Shown: positions 1 through 9,075, counted from the first letter of the stretch. The stretch: DNA of 64,000 bases from Sthenelais limicola (GCA_942159475.1 OW804094.1:54494966-54558965), one strand, 5' to 3'. Numbers and translations: made by a program. The notes: generated by a model not told the origin, from the letters alone.

Positions 1-111
1 CCAACGGCTGGCCAGGCACTGACTTTCCATTGACTTCCAGGCTGATTCGACTCAAGCCAAATCCCTGAAAGGATTTTTGGTCGTGTCGCCGTAGTACGCC
101 TTTCCAGTCAC

Positions 112-146
112 AAAGCCTACAATCAACTCCGAAAGCCTACAATCAA
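112..146. repeat. 20 bp tandem duplication truncating the capsid-like ORF
   Basis: The 15-mer AAAGCCTACAATCAA occurs at 112-126 and again at 132-146, a 20 bp period. Because 20 is not a multiple of three, the duplication shifts the minus-strand frame and brings in the stop at 123. The minus-strand sequence left of the duplication still looks coding-like, so the capsid-like ORF probably ended further left before this event. Confidence 0.8.
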
Positions 147-1157
147 ATCGCCGAACAGCTGACCTTCTGAAAAGGACAGGTTTCCCGCTGGAATGTTGAA
201 TGTGCCGATCTCAGAGCGCTCTATCGGGTAAAGAGCTGGCGATTTCTCGATTCGCTCGCTTTGCACTTGGACCAGTCCCTTGTTCACTTTCATGAAAGGC
301 ACAAGCAGTGTAATGTCCTTGATGTGAAGCGAATAGCTTTTGGTTGTCGTTGGCGCGACCCTCGAAGCTACAGCAGCTGCAACAGCTGCAAGAGCAGCAG
401 CAGCAGCCTCCTCCTTCTCCTCCTCCTCCTCCTCCTCGCTGATTTTACGCTTCTTTGTCTTTTTTTTCACCAAAGGGGCGGGCGAAGGAGCGGGCGAAGG
501 AGCAGGCGAAGGCACGGGCGAAAGCGTTTGAGTAGGGGAGTAGTGCAGCCTAAAGGCATTGGTCGACTGGTACAAGGTAATATTGATGGGAACTCTGTTT
601 ACTAGCAGGCGGTTCTGATGACTGATGACGCAGTACAGGGACGTCATGAATTGAACTGATGTTCCATTCTTAGTCCACGCATAGCGCTCGGTCAAGCCAG
701 AATTGACCGCCTTCTTTGCTTTGTGATCATCTAGGGCTCCGGCCAAATCCTTTGTAAAGCCGGTGGCAGAGAACCAGTTCAAAGTGTCCGAGATACCGTA
801 GCTTAAGAGCCTGTCGATGTAGGATTTATAGTCCCAGTTAGTCGACACGGCCGAGTTGACCTGAGTTTGTTGCAAACGGACAGCCAGTCTAGAAAACATC
901 GACACCGAAACGTTATTCACCAGGGTGACGTCGTCGGCAGGCTTTACGACTCCCCTCTGAGTCGTGCATATTCTGATTTTCTGCAAATCTATCGAGTCCC
1001 CCGAGTTGTTGGGGATCGTAAAGGTGATGGGTGCCTCGTCAGTTATAGCGCTCGTAGGCTTGAATTCCACAATGTCTACCGGAGGTAAATTGAATATGTC
1101 CAAGCGTTTGGTCATACCCTCGTCGGCGTTGTTCAACACAAACGTTGCCATAGACAT
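123..1157 (-). CDS. Maverick/Polinton capsid-like protein (F54H12.2-type)
   Basis: This 344-residue frame starts at ATG 1157, just 3 nt after the small basic gene ends. Its first half (about residues 15-215, containing KRLDIFNLPPVD and later RLLSYGISDTLNWFSATGF) matches my memory of the F54H12.2-like proteins carried by invertebrate Mavericks/Polintons, thought to be the jelly-roll capsid protein. Residues ~215-265 are low complexity (SPAP repeats, KKKTKKRK, a Glu run, an Ala run) and look like an expanded loop. The C-terminus is cut short by the 20 bp duplication at 112-146. Family placement is by eye only. Confidence 0.6.
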   Translation of the reverse strand: MSMATFVLNNADEGMTKRLDIFNLPPVDIVEFKPTSAITDEAPITFTIPNNSGDSIDLQKIRICTTQRGVVKPADDVTLVNNVSVSMFSRLAVRLQQTQVNSAVSTNWDYKSYIDRLLSYGISDTLNWFSATGFTKDLAGALDDHKAKKAVNSGLTERYAWTKNGTSVQFMTSLYCVISHQNRLLVNRVPINITLYQSTNAFRLHYSPTQTLSPVPSPAPSPAPSPAPLVKKKTKKRKISEEEEEEEKEEAAAAALAAVAAAVASRVAPTTTKSYSLHIKDITLLVPFMKVNKGLVQVQSERIEKSPALYPIERSEIGTFNIPAGNLSFSEGQLFGDLIVGFRS

Positions 1158-1159
1158 AT

Positions 1160-1486
1160 TTATCTCCTAAACTTTCTTTTGCTCGACGGCGTTTTCTTGC
1201 TCTTTTTCGTTTTTTTTCTTCTTTTCTGCACACCTCGCCTCGGCTGCCTTTTTTTCTTTGACTTGTTAATGCGTCTTTTTCCCCTGGAAGAATGAGGCTT
1301 CATTTTATTCTTTTCCTCTAATAAAGAGGCCTTGGCTCGCTCCAAAACTTCCTGCTCCGGGCCTTCTACAATAGAACCTGCTCCTTTTCCGAATGTTTTT
1401 TTCGTTTTGCCAATGTTTTCCCACTTTCCTTTGTCGGGAACATACGACACAAAGCTCATTCTCGCACTTTCAATTCCAGTGTGCAC
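1160..1486 (-). CDS. Small very basic protein of the Maverick element
   Basis: A 108-residue frame lies tightly between its neighbours (3 nt before the capsid-like start). The N-terminal ~50 residues are mixed in composition; the C-terminal half is almost all Lys/Arg (KKKRQPRRGVQKRRKKTKKS). The size and charge would suit a DNA-condensing core protein, but I do not recognise a family. The last part is encoded by a 49 bp DNA segment that is also found in the integrase gene (2031-2079), so the present C-terminus may have been created by an internal duplication. Confidence 0.45.
   Translation of the reverse strand: MHTGIESARMSFVSYVPDKGKWENIGKTKKTFGKGAGSIVEGPEQEVLERAKASLLEEKNKMKPHSSRGKRRINKSKKKRQPRRGVQKRRKKTKKSKKTPSSKRKFRR
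1181..1229. repeat. 49 bp direct repeat, copy 1 (in the basic-protein gene)
   Basis: The 49 bases here are identical to 2031-2079, 850 bp away. On the minus strand both copies encode the same Lys-rich stretch (KRRKKTKKSKKTPSS) in frame. A perfect non-tandem match of this length points to recent internal duplication, gene conversion or template switching. Confidence 0.9.
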
Positions 1487-1598
1487 CGTACTTCCTCCGT
1501 CGTGACTGAGCTTGGAGGTGCTCCGCTTGCCGTTTTTATATATATCCGAATCTTATCGCAAGTACTTTCCGGCTTTACAGGCATGTAAAAGGGCAGTG

Positions 1599-1853
1599 TT
1601 ATTTCCCCCGGTGACTTCCCCCGGTGAAGTTCCTAAAGCGATCCTGCGACAACGAGCTGTACTCCAAAAGGCTGCAGTAAACAAACAGATCTTCTTTTAG
1701 ATTGTCTACTCCCTTTATGTACAGTTCCATCAAAGCACACTCCCAGCTCTTTTCCTCGAAATTGGTCGGGCTCCTCAGCTCGAGCGTAAAGTCCCACACC
1801 GAGTTGCCGGGCACTTCGTTTTTCGAGTCGTTTGAAGACAGAAACAAATACAT
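1599..1853 (-). CDS. Small Maverick-associated protein, partial
   Basis: An 84-residue frame opens with MYLFLSSNDSKNEVPGNSVW, followed by an aromatic/acidic segment containing WECALMELYI. This pattern (small N-terminal strand, 'FT.EL', then 'W.CAL.E.') resembles the start of a conserved minor-capsid-like protein often found in metazoan Mavericks, which is usually several times longer. The frame is therefore probably the N-terminal part of a truncated gene. It sits between integrase and the basic protein on the same strand. Identification is tentative. Confidence 0.4.
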   Translation of the reverse strand: MYLFLSSNDSKNEVPGNSVWDFTLELRSPTNFEEKSWECALMELYIKGVDNLKEDLFVYCSLLEYSSLSQDRFRNFTGGSHRGK

Positions 1854-1877
1854 CTTTTCACGTATTTTTAATGTCTT

Positions 1878-2771
1878 TCAGGTCCTTTGCGGAGACCCAA
1901 CTGTTGTGCGCGGAATTCCACCCTTGCCACTTGACAATGAATCCGTCTTTGCCTTGGCGCTTTTGCTTTTTAATGACTTTCTCCACGTTGTAGATCGTGT
2001 TTTCCTTGACTCGGACTTTTTGCAACTCGTGCTCGACGGCGTTTTCTTGCTCTTTTTCGTTTTTTTTCTTCTTTTCTGCCCATCAATCTCCTGGCTGTGC
2101 CAGTCTTTCAGTGTGTACTGTGGAATGCCTTCCTTTGTCTGTCTACCCGTCACGTTAAACAGCTCGTGAGTGAATTTCTCGTCGTATTTACGAGTAAAGG
2201 CGTGCCTCCACTTGGAAATTCTCACAGTGTCGCCCACCTCAAATTTGAATAAGGATTTAGAAGGGGGTGCGTATTTGCTTGTTTTTCGCCTCTTCTTCTT
2301 TTTAGGGGCGTACTGCGTGTCCCACAAATCCACGTTGCTCGACCTTTCCACCGCCTCTTGTGGAGTGCGCCTGATGCTACAGTGCATGGATCGATTGTAA
2401 GCTTGGGTAAATTCAGGCAGCACATCGATCCAACGGTCGGTTTGCTTCTTGGACATAAATTTTTTCAGTTTGAACTTGATCGTGGCTATGAATCTTTCGG
2501 CCACGGCCGCCTGGTTCTTGTTCCGTGTGATCACCTGTTTCACATGTTCATCGCTCAGATACTCACGCACCCACTTGTTGTTAAATTCTGTGCCCCCGTC
2601 AGATTGAAACACTTTAGGTTTTACGTCTTTGAATACTGTTTTCAGCGCTGAAACCATTTCCACTCCTTTCAGCGTTTTTAACGCATGCGTATAGCCATAG
2701 CGACTGAAAACGTCCACGGCGACAAGAAAATACAGATAGGAATCGTTGCTATCGGCGTCATAGTTCTTCAT
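1878..2771 (-). pseudogene. Retroviral-type integrase of the Maverick element, 5'-truncated
   Basis: Residues ~14-150 are an rve integrase core with the full D,D-E triad: D in LVAVDVFSRYGY, D in KVFQSDGGTEF, and E in NQAAVAERF. A C-terminal domain follows (FEVGDTVRISKWRHAFTRKY) and then a Lys-rich tail. This enzyme would insert the excised element DNA into the host genome. The N-terminal zinc-binding domain expected upstream is absent: the core begins almost at once and overlaps the end of the BIR frame by 4 nt, so DNA appears to have been lost there. The tail includes the 49 bp repeat shared with the basic-protein gene. Core identity is secure. Confidence 0.85.
2031..2079. repeat. 49 bp direct repeat, copy 2 (in the integrase gene)
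   Basis: Identical to 1181-1229. It encodes the same basic peptide in the C-terminal tail of the integrase frame. Confidence 0.9.
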
Positions 2772-3262
2772 GTGAGCGGTATCGGAATCATACTGTCACA
2801 CACATCAAACGAAAATGCTACACCGGGAGCAACAGTAGGACGTGAGGCGGTGGCGGTGGTTGCGCTCTGTCTGGCAGCCCGGGCACAGCTGTACATTACA
2901 TTTCTATGCAAGCCCTCGATTCTCGACATTAGATGCGCTATCTCTTTTTTCTGCTCTTGAACCATGCTGGCCAGCTTCAGTATAACATCAGCTGAGTAAC
3001 TCACGTCCAAAAGCTTTCTTTTAGCAGACTCCCATTTAGGAGACTGTATGGCGTGTTCAACGGTGGGAATGTCGTCCTTCGTCCAGGAGTGAAGTTCCAC
3101 GCCACAATCAAAGCACTGCACACAATCTCCAGCCCCAAAATAGAAGAACCCGTTACTGCACAATGTAAACTTGCTCGGGTACACATTAGTCCAATTCCTG
3201 CTATACGTAACCAGGCGATTTTCGTAGTTGGCGAATGAAGGAAAGCGGTAATGACGTGACAT
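2768..3262 (-). CDS. BIR-domain (IAP-like) protein inside the Maverick element
   Basis: A 164-residue frame with ATG at 3262. Residues ~9-80 read as one baculovirus-IAP repeat: FANYENRLVTYSRNW, then NGFFYFGAGDCVQCFDCG and VEHAIQSPKW. The zinc ligands C50, C53 and H70 are present, but the fourth position, normally Cys seven residues after the His, is Trp77. The remaining ~85 residues include a short heptad-like segment (QEQKKEIAHLMSRIEGL). BIR proteins of DNA viruses usually block host cell death; whether this one could is doubtful without the fourth ligand. It lies 6 nt downstream of the ATPase on the same strand, and its end overlaps the truncated integrase, so its own C-terminus may also be damaged. 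Confidence 0.7.
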   Translation of the reverse strand: MSRHYRFPSFANYENRLVTYSRNWTNVYPSKFTLCSNGFFYFGAGDCVQCFDCGVELHSWTKDDIPTVEHAIQSPKWESAKRKLLDVSYSADVILKLASMVQEQKKEIAHLMSRIEGLHRNVMYSCARAARQSATTATASRPTVAPGVAFSFDVCDSMIPIPLT

Positions 3263-3268
3263 GTCTGC

Positions 3269-3865
3269 TCAGGCAATGTTTTCCTCGGGAAACACATCCG
3301 TCCAAAGTTTCAACTCGGAATGATTTCGGGGAGACAGGTCCACAATTATATACCCCCACGGCCGGCTCGTGGCATCTTTATAAGCCGCACGTAACAAACC
3401 GTTCATGCCTGTTTGGGAATCCAGGCGAGATATCTGTAATACATCCCTTGCATTTTTGAACAGCACATTGTAATGCGTGTTCAAATTGATGGTCCTGCTC
3501 AATTTTCCTTGACAGAATATATTTTGGCTCAAGTAAATCACAGTAATGTTTTTGTGGTGGCTCCCTTGAGTAAACAATCGCTCCGCTTCCTTGTTGTTCA
3601 CAACGTCGTGCATCAAATCATCTATCACCCAAACAGCAGGGTTTCCACCAGCATAGCTCATCAGGTCATTAGGTAGACCCTGTACAAATTCAACGTTCGG
3701 CATGTCGTTAAATCCCGCTTGCCAAATGCCGTAAAAGTAAAGCACTCTCTCTGGAGGATCGCTAAACATGGTCGTTCTGTTTTTCAAAAGCCTTTTCACG
3801 AAAAAGGACTTTCCAGAGCCCGTTGACCCACTCACACAGAGGTCGGAGTCTGGAAAAACGCCTCA
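3269..3865 (-). CDS. FtsK/HerA-type packaging ATPase (A32-like)
   Basis: The frame shows Walker A (GSTGSGKS) near its start and Walker B (VWVIDDLM) about 80 residues on, followed by the sensor-like VIYLSQNIF and a C-terminal RPWGYIIVDLSP. This matches the short DNA-packaging ATPases of Mavericks, adintoviruses and relatives. The frame is open from 3862, but no ATG precedes Walker A. An ATG at 3883 lies in another frame that stops just before Walker A, so a one-base frameshift between about 3836 and 3865 probably separates the true start from the body. Gene order next to polymerase and integrase supports the call. Confidence 0.8.
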
Positions 3866-3881
3866 GCTACGTCTACGGTCT

Positions 3882-6800
3882 TCATCGCGGTAAATCTATT
3901 TTCAGCAGGTGACTGTGTTCTTTTCTTATAGCCTCCCACAGCGATCCCAAAAGGTTGTTGCCCACGTGGTGTTTCGAGTCGATGAAGCGAGCGATCTTTT
4001 TATTGAACCCGCACGACCATGTGCGCTCGTTCATCTGACAGTACACCAACGGCCCACTCGTCTGAAGAAGAAATGCTCTCACTTCTTTGTTCGTCTTCAC
4101 TTTTAGTAGGCAAATGTCGCGCATTACTTTGCTCATTTCCTCGTACCACTTGCTTTTCACCTTCAGACCGAGCAACGCCCTTCGACAGTCCTCCGCCTCC
4201 GTGCAGTAATACAGGATCTCTTCGGATCTTTCTGAGTCCCTGTGAAACGTTCTAAGCACATAGGAATACAGATGCTCCGCATTCGAAAACATGTTGTCTT
4301 TCCAGTATAAAGTACACGGGTATTCCAGCAAGAGGGGATCCCCTTTGTCAAACCAGCAAACGTCCGACAGGCTCCAAGGACTCAATACCAGGTCCTCCAA
4401 ACACTGTGTTGTCACTCCGTCCGACAACACTTCGCGCTTCCAGTATGCATAGGCAAATCCAGCACGCACCTGCGTGTACGTGTTGAATGTGTTGTTCCGA
4501 GCTCTGAATCCGCGATTCGTCGCAGAGCGAGATTCCTGAGTTCTCAGCACAGAGGCGTAAAGGTCGAACACGTTCTCTAACGCCCTTTTGCTAATGCCTT
4601 TCGAGCTGAACTTGAACTTGTCGCCGCTCTTCAAAATGTAGGTTTTACTCACCAGACAAATCATCTCCTCTCCCTCGGCCTCCAGTTTGAAGGCACCCGG
4701 TTTTCTCTTGTCCCTTTTGCCGTGACGCTCACAGCACTCTCTGGGAAACCACACGGGGTCCAAATCATCAGAGCAGCGATTGTAAATTTCGCTGAGGAAC
4801 CGCTCCTTCAGCTGGGGGCGGACCGATTCCTTCAGCGTGTTCGTACCTATCGAAAAGTACAGCGCGTCGGTATCCATCTCAGTCATGGCAAACGCCTCTC
4901 TCCCCAAGTAGTGATCGATGCACTCGTAGTAGAATTCCAACATTCTTTTCTTGGCGTATTGCAAGATGAAGAAACCCAAGTATATGGGCAGGTCCAATAC
5001 GATCTTGCGCTTTGCCAGTTCCACCTCATAGTAGTTCTGGCCCAGTTCAGTCATTTTCCGGTACAAAGGACTGTTCACTTTCATCATGACCTTGTTCTTG
5101 TTGTTGGAATAGATAACCGTCTTGTGCTTCTTTTTGTTCTGGATCAGGCCCCCATAGGCAGAATTTCCTAAGAGTTTCATAGTATCGGCCACGATGGCCT
5201 GGGAAGGGTCACTGTCGCCCTTCAATTGAGCCTCGGTCACGTCGTTGACGAATTCCTTGAAGCACGCCTCTTTGCAGAATTCCACCACTTGGTAGATATG
5301 CGTCACTTTCAAGCCCGTGTCCAAGTACCACTTGAGCAAGGGAGTGGCGAGCAATAGGCGCTTGGCCCGGGTGCCCGAAACCAACAGCCTCCGAGGTTTC
5401 TTCGAAACATTAAACCGCTCGCAGTGTTCCTGCATGTGCTCGCCGATCACCTTGAACGGCACCTCCGTCGTACAAAACAAGGGACACATTTCCTCAAAGT
5501 ACTGCTTGCCCTCCTCTTGTATCTCGATGTCCACTTCGACCAGGCCGAAGAGTTCCTCGGCTCGCACTGCCTCTAGGATCTCCTCCTCGCTCACTTTCCC
5601 GCGGTGCTTCCAGTAAAAGGAAGGAAGGTAGCTTTTCGTAAAGGCCTCGAAGGTCTTGTTGCATCGCATTTCCCGACAAATCGCACACTCCCAGTAGTTG
5701 TGCACCTCGTAGCCCCACTCTTGCAACAGAGCCTCGCGATCCTCCGTGCGCTTCAACCTTTTCAGTCTTTCTTTCTCGTCCATTTTCCCCTTCATGCAAG
5801 AATGCCCATGAAAGTAGCAACCCGCCACCTCGACAACCAACATCTTGCCGTTCGCCATTTTGTTTTTCGAAATCCCGTCCACCGAAAAGGAACCAATGCA
5901 AACTTCCTTGCCGTAATTGCACATGTGCTTAATTTCCAAAGACGGATTGTGAAAATTTAGCCAATCCGTCCAGGCATACATCAGCAAGTGCCTCTGGATC
6001 TTCTCGGGTTTGAAACCATACTCCCTCTCTCGGCGAATGTAAAACCCCGTAGGCATGGGTTGACCGATCGCCGACAAATACAAAGCGTTGCAATCCAGTC
6101 CGATAATTTTCTTGACAACCGAATCCGATCCCGGTCTCAATGCGGTCTCGCCGGCAATCTGACTTCGGTTGAAAATTATCGAGGGGCCACCGATGATATT
6201 TTTCTCGATCACCACATACAGGTCTCTGTGCTCCGGCGGAATCTTGCAAAAGAAACTACCGTGCTTGTCGCCGGCATTGTGCAGCATCCTTCGCGCGCTT
6301 CCCGGGCAACTTATCAACATTTTAAAAACATTGATTCCTTTGGCGTGGTAGAATCGCTGTAGCTTCTCGGTGGCAAGACAGAAAGGCAACGTATCGTTGT
6401 TGTTGTAGTACACCAGATAGTCGCGCAGCGTCTTCATGCCCTTGTCTTTCCACACCTGCTGCATTTCCGCGTATTCCTCCTCGCTGATGTTCGACATTTT
6501 CAGGCTCGAATAGAAAGCCTCGTGGGGCGGCAGCTCGGTCTCGTTCAATTTGTCGGCGCTCGTCAGGTACTCGTAGGGAAAGTATTTCTTCGAAAGGTCC
6601 CCGTCGACCCCGTAGGCCTTCAGAAACTGGGCGTAAGAAGAGCCCGGGGCCAGGAAGTTGGCAATGTCCATGAATCGAAGGCGGTCGTTCTGCACAACCA
6701 GATAGCTGTTATTTCGCATGGCCACGAAATTCTTTCTATCGTCAAATTTCATGTGCTTGAGAATCAGCTCCTTCACCAAATTAATGTCGTAGTTCGATGA

Positions 6801-8105
6801 ATTGAACCCAAACACAGGCAACACCTTCATGTAGTCCTCGAATTTTTCTTTCAACCGCGCCAGGTATTTGTACATGATTGTCTTGGACCGGTTTTCCTGG
6901 TTTTCCTGGCTCATAAATTCAGCTTTTTCTAGCTCATCGTCTCCGCAATCATCATCATCATTATCATCATCATCATCCTCCCGCTGCCCAGAATCATTGT
7001 CATCGTTCCAGAATTCCAGCTTGGCCTCCAGCACCAAACTCACCTCTTTCCATTTTTCTCGAGCCAAAGCGTACGATTTGTCTTGGATTTCGTGCAAGTG
7101 AGTGAACATGGACCCCAGCAGCTTGTCCATGTCCTCCTCGACAAAACACACCGGCTCTGTGTAGCCCTCGATGTTCGAGCATACGCTCACAGAAATGGCC
7201 TGGTGCATTTGCTCCCAAACCAGCTTCTCGGAATTCTGTTCATGCGTACGGGCCAATATCGATTCGAAATCGAACGCGGCGAACCACCCATACGTAATCT
7301 TCTCCGTGCTAATGCCAACATCTTCCAGCTCTTCGAAAATGGTCTTGGCCGGAGAGTACATGCCACCCCAAAGCTTCAATTTGGTTTGGGCCAAGCAACA
7401 CAAGCGATGCCGTGTCAAGTTGCTTTTGTGATCAAATATACGTGTTTCGCACTCAAACTTTTTGGCAAAGCTTTTGAAATCCGAAATGTAGCTCAGGTGA
7501 TCCTCATGAAGGTTCAAATACAGCACAGAGTTGAACTTTTCGTGGGACAGATACCTCTCGACCACAGCCCTGTTCGGCTGTAGATCGTACACCTGCAAAC
7601 ACACGCTGAAACACGCCTCAAAATCGGGAAACTCCTCCAACAGCAAGCCCTGGTACTCCCCAGGCAATAGCGGCAGTGCCACATTCAACACGGTTTCATT
7701 GTACTGACGCCAGTCCTGATACAACCTTTCCGCGTACGGATCCATACTGTCCAGGTCGGCGCCCATGTGCAAAGACAAAGCTCTGAAGGAACACAGTCTG
7801 TCTCTAATCACATGTCTTGAGGCGGGTTTCATATCCAAAGCGATAACGCTCTTTCTACTCCTAAGGTAATCCGGACAAAGCCCACTTCCCAACGGCCAAT
7901 TGGTCAAAGACACAAAGTAGTTCACATTCCACACCATGACTGGTCTCCATTTGGAATTGGGCCTCGTCTGCCTAACGGCCTCGTCAACGTCCAAATCCCT
8001 TAGACGCTGCTTCAACTTGGCCAAAGTCATTTCGCTTGGAAATGTACATGGGCTCGTCAAATAACGAGGCGTTCGAATAGGGAACAAAATACCACAAAAT
8101 TTCAC
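3882..8105 (-). CDS. Protein-primed family B DNA polymerase (main frame)
   Basis: A 1407-codon frame. Exonuclease motifs: AFDFES (~278), FNSSNYD (~435), YYNNND (~567). Polymerase motifs: LDCNALYLSAIG (~670), KLLGNSAYGG (~977), MDTDALYF (~1077) and SKTYIL (~1154). These are the hallmarks of the protein-primed PolB of Mavericks. Between motifs A and B, residues ~750-812 (VVEVAGCYFHGHSC ... WGYEVHNYWECA) resemble a Vsr-like endonuclease insertion seen in this family (inference). A run of Asp lies near 365-390. All catalytic motifs are intact and the frame is long and open, so decay is recent. The natural N-terminus lies in another frame (7984-8613), shifted near 8030. Confidence 0.93.
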   Translation of the reverse strand: MKFCGILFPIRTPRYLTSPCTFPSEMTLAKLKQRLRDLDVDEAVRQTRPNSKWRPVMVWNVNYFVSLTNWPLGSGLCPDYLRSRKSVIALDMKPASRHVIRDRLCSFRALSLHMGADLDSMDPYAERLYQDWRQYNETVLNVALPLLPGEYQGLLLEEFPDFEACFSVCLQVYDLQPNRAVVERYLSHEKFNSVLYLNLHEDHLSYISDFKSFAKKFECETRIFDHKSNLTRHRLCCLAQTKLKLWGGMYSPAKTIFEELEDVGISTEKITYGWFAAFDFESILARTHEQNSEKLVWEQMHQAISVSVCSNIEGYTEPVCFVEEDMDKLLGSMFTHLHEIQDKSYALAREKWKEVSLVLEAKLEFWNDDNDSGQREDDDDDNDDDDCGDDELEKAEFMSQENQENRSKTIMYKYLARLKEKFEDYMKVLPVFGFNSSNYDINLVKELILKHMKFDDRKNFVAMRNNSYLVVQNDRLRFMDIANFLAPGSSYAQFLKAYGVDGDLSKKYFPYEYLTSADKLNETELPPHEAFYSSLKMSNISEEEYAEMQQVWKDKGMKTLRDYLVYYNNNDTLPFCLATEKLQRFYHAKGINVFKMLISCPGSARRMLHNAGDKHGSFFCKIPPEHRDLYVVIEKNIIGGPSIIFNRSQIAGETALRPGSDSVVKKIIGLDCNALYLSAIGQPMPTGFYIRREREYGFKPEKIQRHLLMYAWTDWLNFHNPSLEIKHMCNYGKEVCIGSFSVDGISKNKMANGKMLVVEVAGCYFHGHSCMKGKMDEKERLKRLKRTEDREALLQEWGYEVHNYWECAICREMRCNKTFEAFTKSYLPSFYWKHRGKVSEEEILEAVRAEELFGLVEVDIEIQEEGKQYFEEMCPLFCTTEVPFKVIGEHMQEHCERFNVSKKPRRLLVSGTRAKRLLLATPLLKWYLDTGLKVTHIYQVVEFCKEACFKEFVNDVTEAQLKGDSDPSQAIVADTMKLLGNSAYGGLIQNKKKHKTVIYSNNKNKVMMKVNSPLYRKMTELGQNYYEVELAKRKIVLDLPIYLGFFILQYAKKRMLEFYYECIDHYLGREAFAMTEMDTDALYFSIGTNTLKESVRPQLKERFLSEIYNRCSDDLDPVWFPRECCERHGKRDKRKPGAFKLEAEGEEMICLVSKTYILKSGDKFKFSSKGISKRALENVFDLYASVLRTQESRSATNRGFRARNNTFNTYTQVRAGFAYAYWKREVLSDGVTTQCLEDLVLSPWSLSDVCWFDKGDPLLLEYPCTLYWKDNMFSNAEHLYSYVLRTFHRDSERSEEILYYCTEAEDCRRALLGLKVKSKWYEEMSKVMRDICLLKVKTNKEVRAFLLQTSGPLVYCQMNERTWSCGFNKKIARFIDSKHHVGNNLLGSLWEAIRKEHSHLLKIDLPR

Positions 8106-8613
8106 TGTGTCTCAACAGGATTCCCAACAACAGGTCAATTTTGAAAGTCTGGTTCAGCTGGCTAGCCATTCTTTCCATGTGCTCTTCGAACACGTCAGGT
8201 GTCAAATCGTTCACAGGAAAGTTAAACACAACAGACAGATCCCCTCTGGTGTGATTGCGCAAAACATGTCCTCTATTCGCATTGAATACTTCTTCCATAG
8301 CCTCGTCGTCAAATGGGCGGGTGTCCCAAGGCTCTGCTTGAAGCCTGTCTCCTCGTCCGTGAAGCTGGCCACGGTGTAAATAAAGTGCTCGCCGCGAATC
8401 GAATCTCTCTTCACACGAGCGGCACCTGTAATTCCTTTTGTTGTGAGAAGCCTCGTGGCGAATCGCGTCCTCTTTCGATACAGGCAGGCGCTGACACATG
8501 CTGCAGGGCTTCAGCTGGTGTTTGCAAATGGCTTCGTGGCGAGACCGATTAAACTTGCGCGTAAACACCCTCTCGCAATGGCGGCAGAAAATAAGAAGGC
8601 GTTTCGGCTTTTC
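7984..8613 (-). CDS. C2H2 zinc-finger N-terminal part of the DNA polymerase, frameshifted
   Basis: This frame holds three C2H2 fingers: CRHCERVF..NRSRHEAICKH, CSMCQRLPVSKEDAIRHEASH and CRSCEERFDSRRALYLHRGQLH. A spacer continues into sequence expected just upstream of the polymerase domain. Around 8030 the coding signal passes to the frame of the 3882-8105 ORF, so the two are one gene broken by a frameshift. At the 5' side the frame begins right after a good 3' splice site (pyrimidine-rich, ending TTGTTGTTAG at 8614) with no ATG before it, which implies an upstream leader exon. Zinc-finger-tipped PolB proteins are known in Mavericks. Confidence 0.75.
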   Translation of the reverse strand, partial: EKPKRLLIFCRHCERVFTRKFNRSRHEAICKHQLKPCSMCQRLPVSKEDAIRHEASHNKRNYRCRSCEERFDSRRALYLHRGQLHGRGDRLQAEPWDTRPFDDEAMEEVFNANRGHVLRNHTRGDLSVVFNFPVNDLTPDVFEEHMERMASQLNQTFKIDLLLGILLRHSEILWYFVPYSNASLFDEPMYISKRNDFGQVEAASKGFGR

Positions 8614-8639
8614 CTAACAACAACAAGAAATAATCCAAT

Positions 8640-8706
8640 TTAGCACCATACTTTATATACACACTAATTTACACACACTAATTTACACACTTTACAATAG
8701 GTCAAA
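8640..8706. other. Short A+T-rich spacer upstream of the polymerase exon
   Basis: Contains the small tandem unit ACACACTAATTT and a TATATA run. No coding signal. It may hold the 3' end of the acidic exon that starts at 8878. Confidence 0.4.
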
Positions 8707-8878
8707 TTACTTCTTCTTCAAACGTATCCACCTCTTCCTCCTCCTGTGTCACACCACAGGTCTCCTCCTCCTCCTCCTCCTCATCTGTCTCAAGCGGGCG
8801 ACAGCACAACCCCTATCTGTGCATTGAGGCTGTCTTCGTTCCTCCCGTGTGGAACACCCCACAATTAGGACACAACTC
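8707..8878 (-). other. Candidate exon: CPNC motif and acidic tail
   Basis: On the minus strand a 3' splice site (T-rich tract, ATTTTAG) precedes a phase-0 frame reading ELCPNCGVFHTGG, which meets TAG after 21 codons. Beyond that stop the same frame stays open for ~35 more codons (LCCRPLETDEEEEEE...EEVDTFEEEVI) to a TGA at the edge. The two halves look like one small Cys-rich, acidic protein with a stop mutation, or an exon with alternative ends. Predicted by eye only. Confidence 0.3.
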
Positions 8879-9075
8879 CTAAAATTTAAAAAAAAAAAAC
8901 TTAACACGTTCCCCTGTGTTCAGGTCACCAGTTATAAATAGGTTCGCTAAACAAAGTTATACTTTGTTTCTTATACTTTACTTTACTTTACTTACCAATT
9001 TGCTACTTGCTACAAAGTTCTTTTTTATATTTTAAATATTTGATATTTTAAATTTTATATTTTCAGAATACCTAC

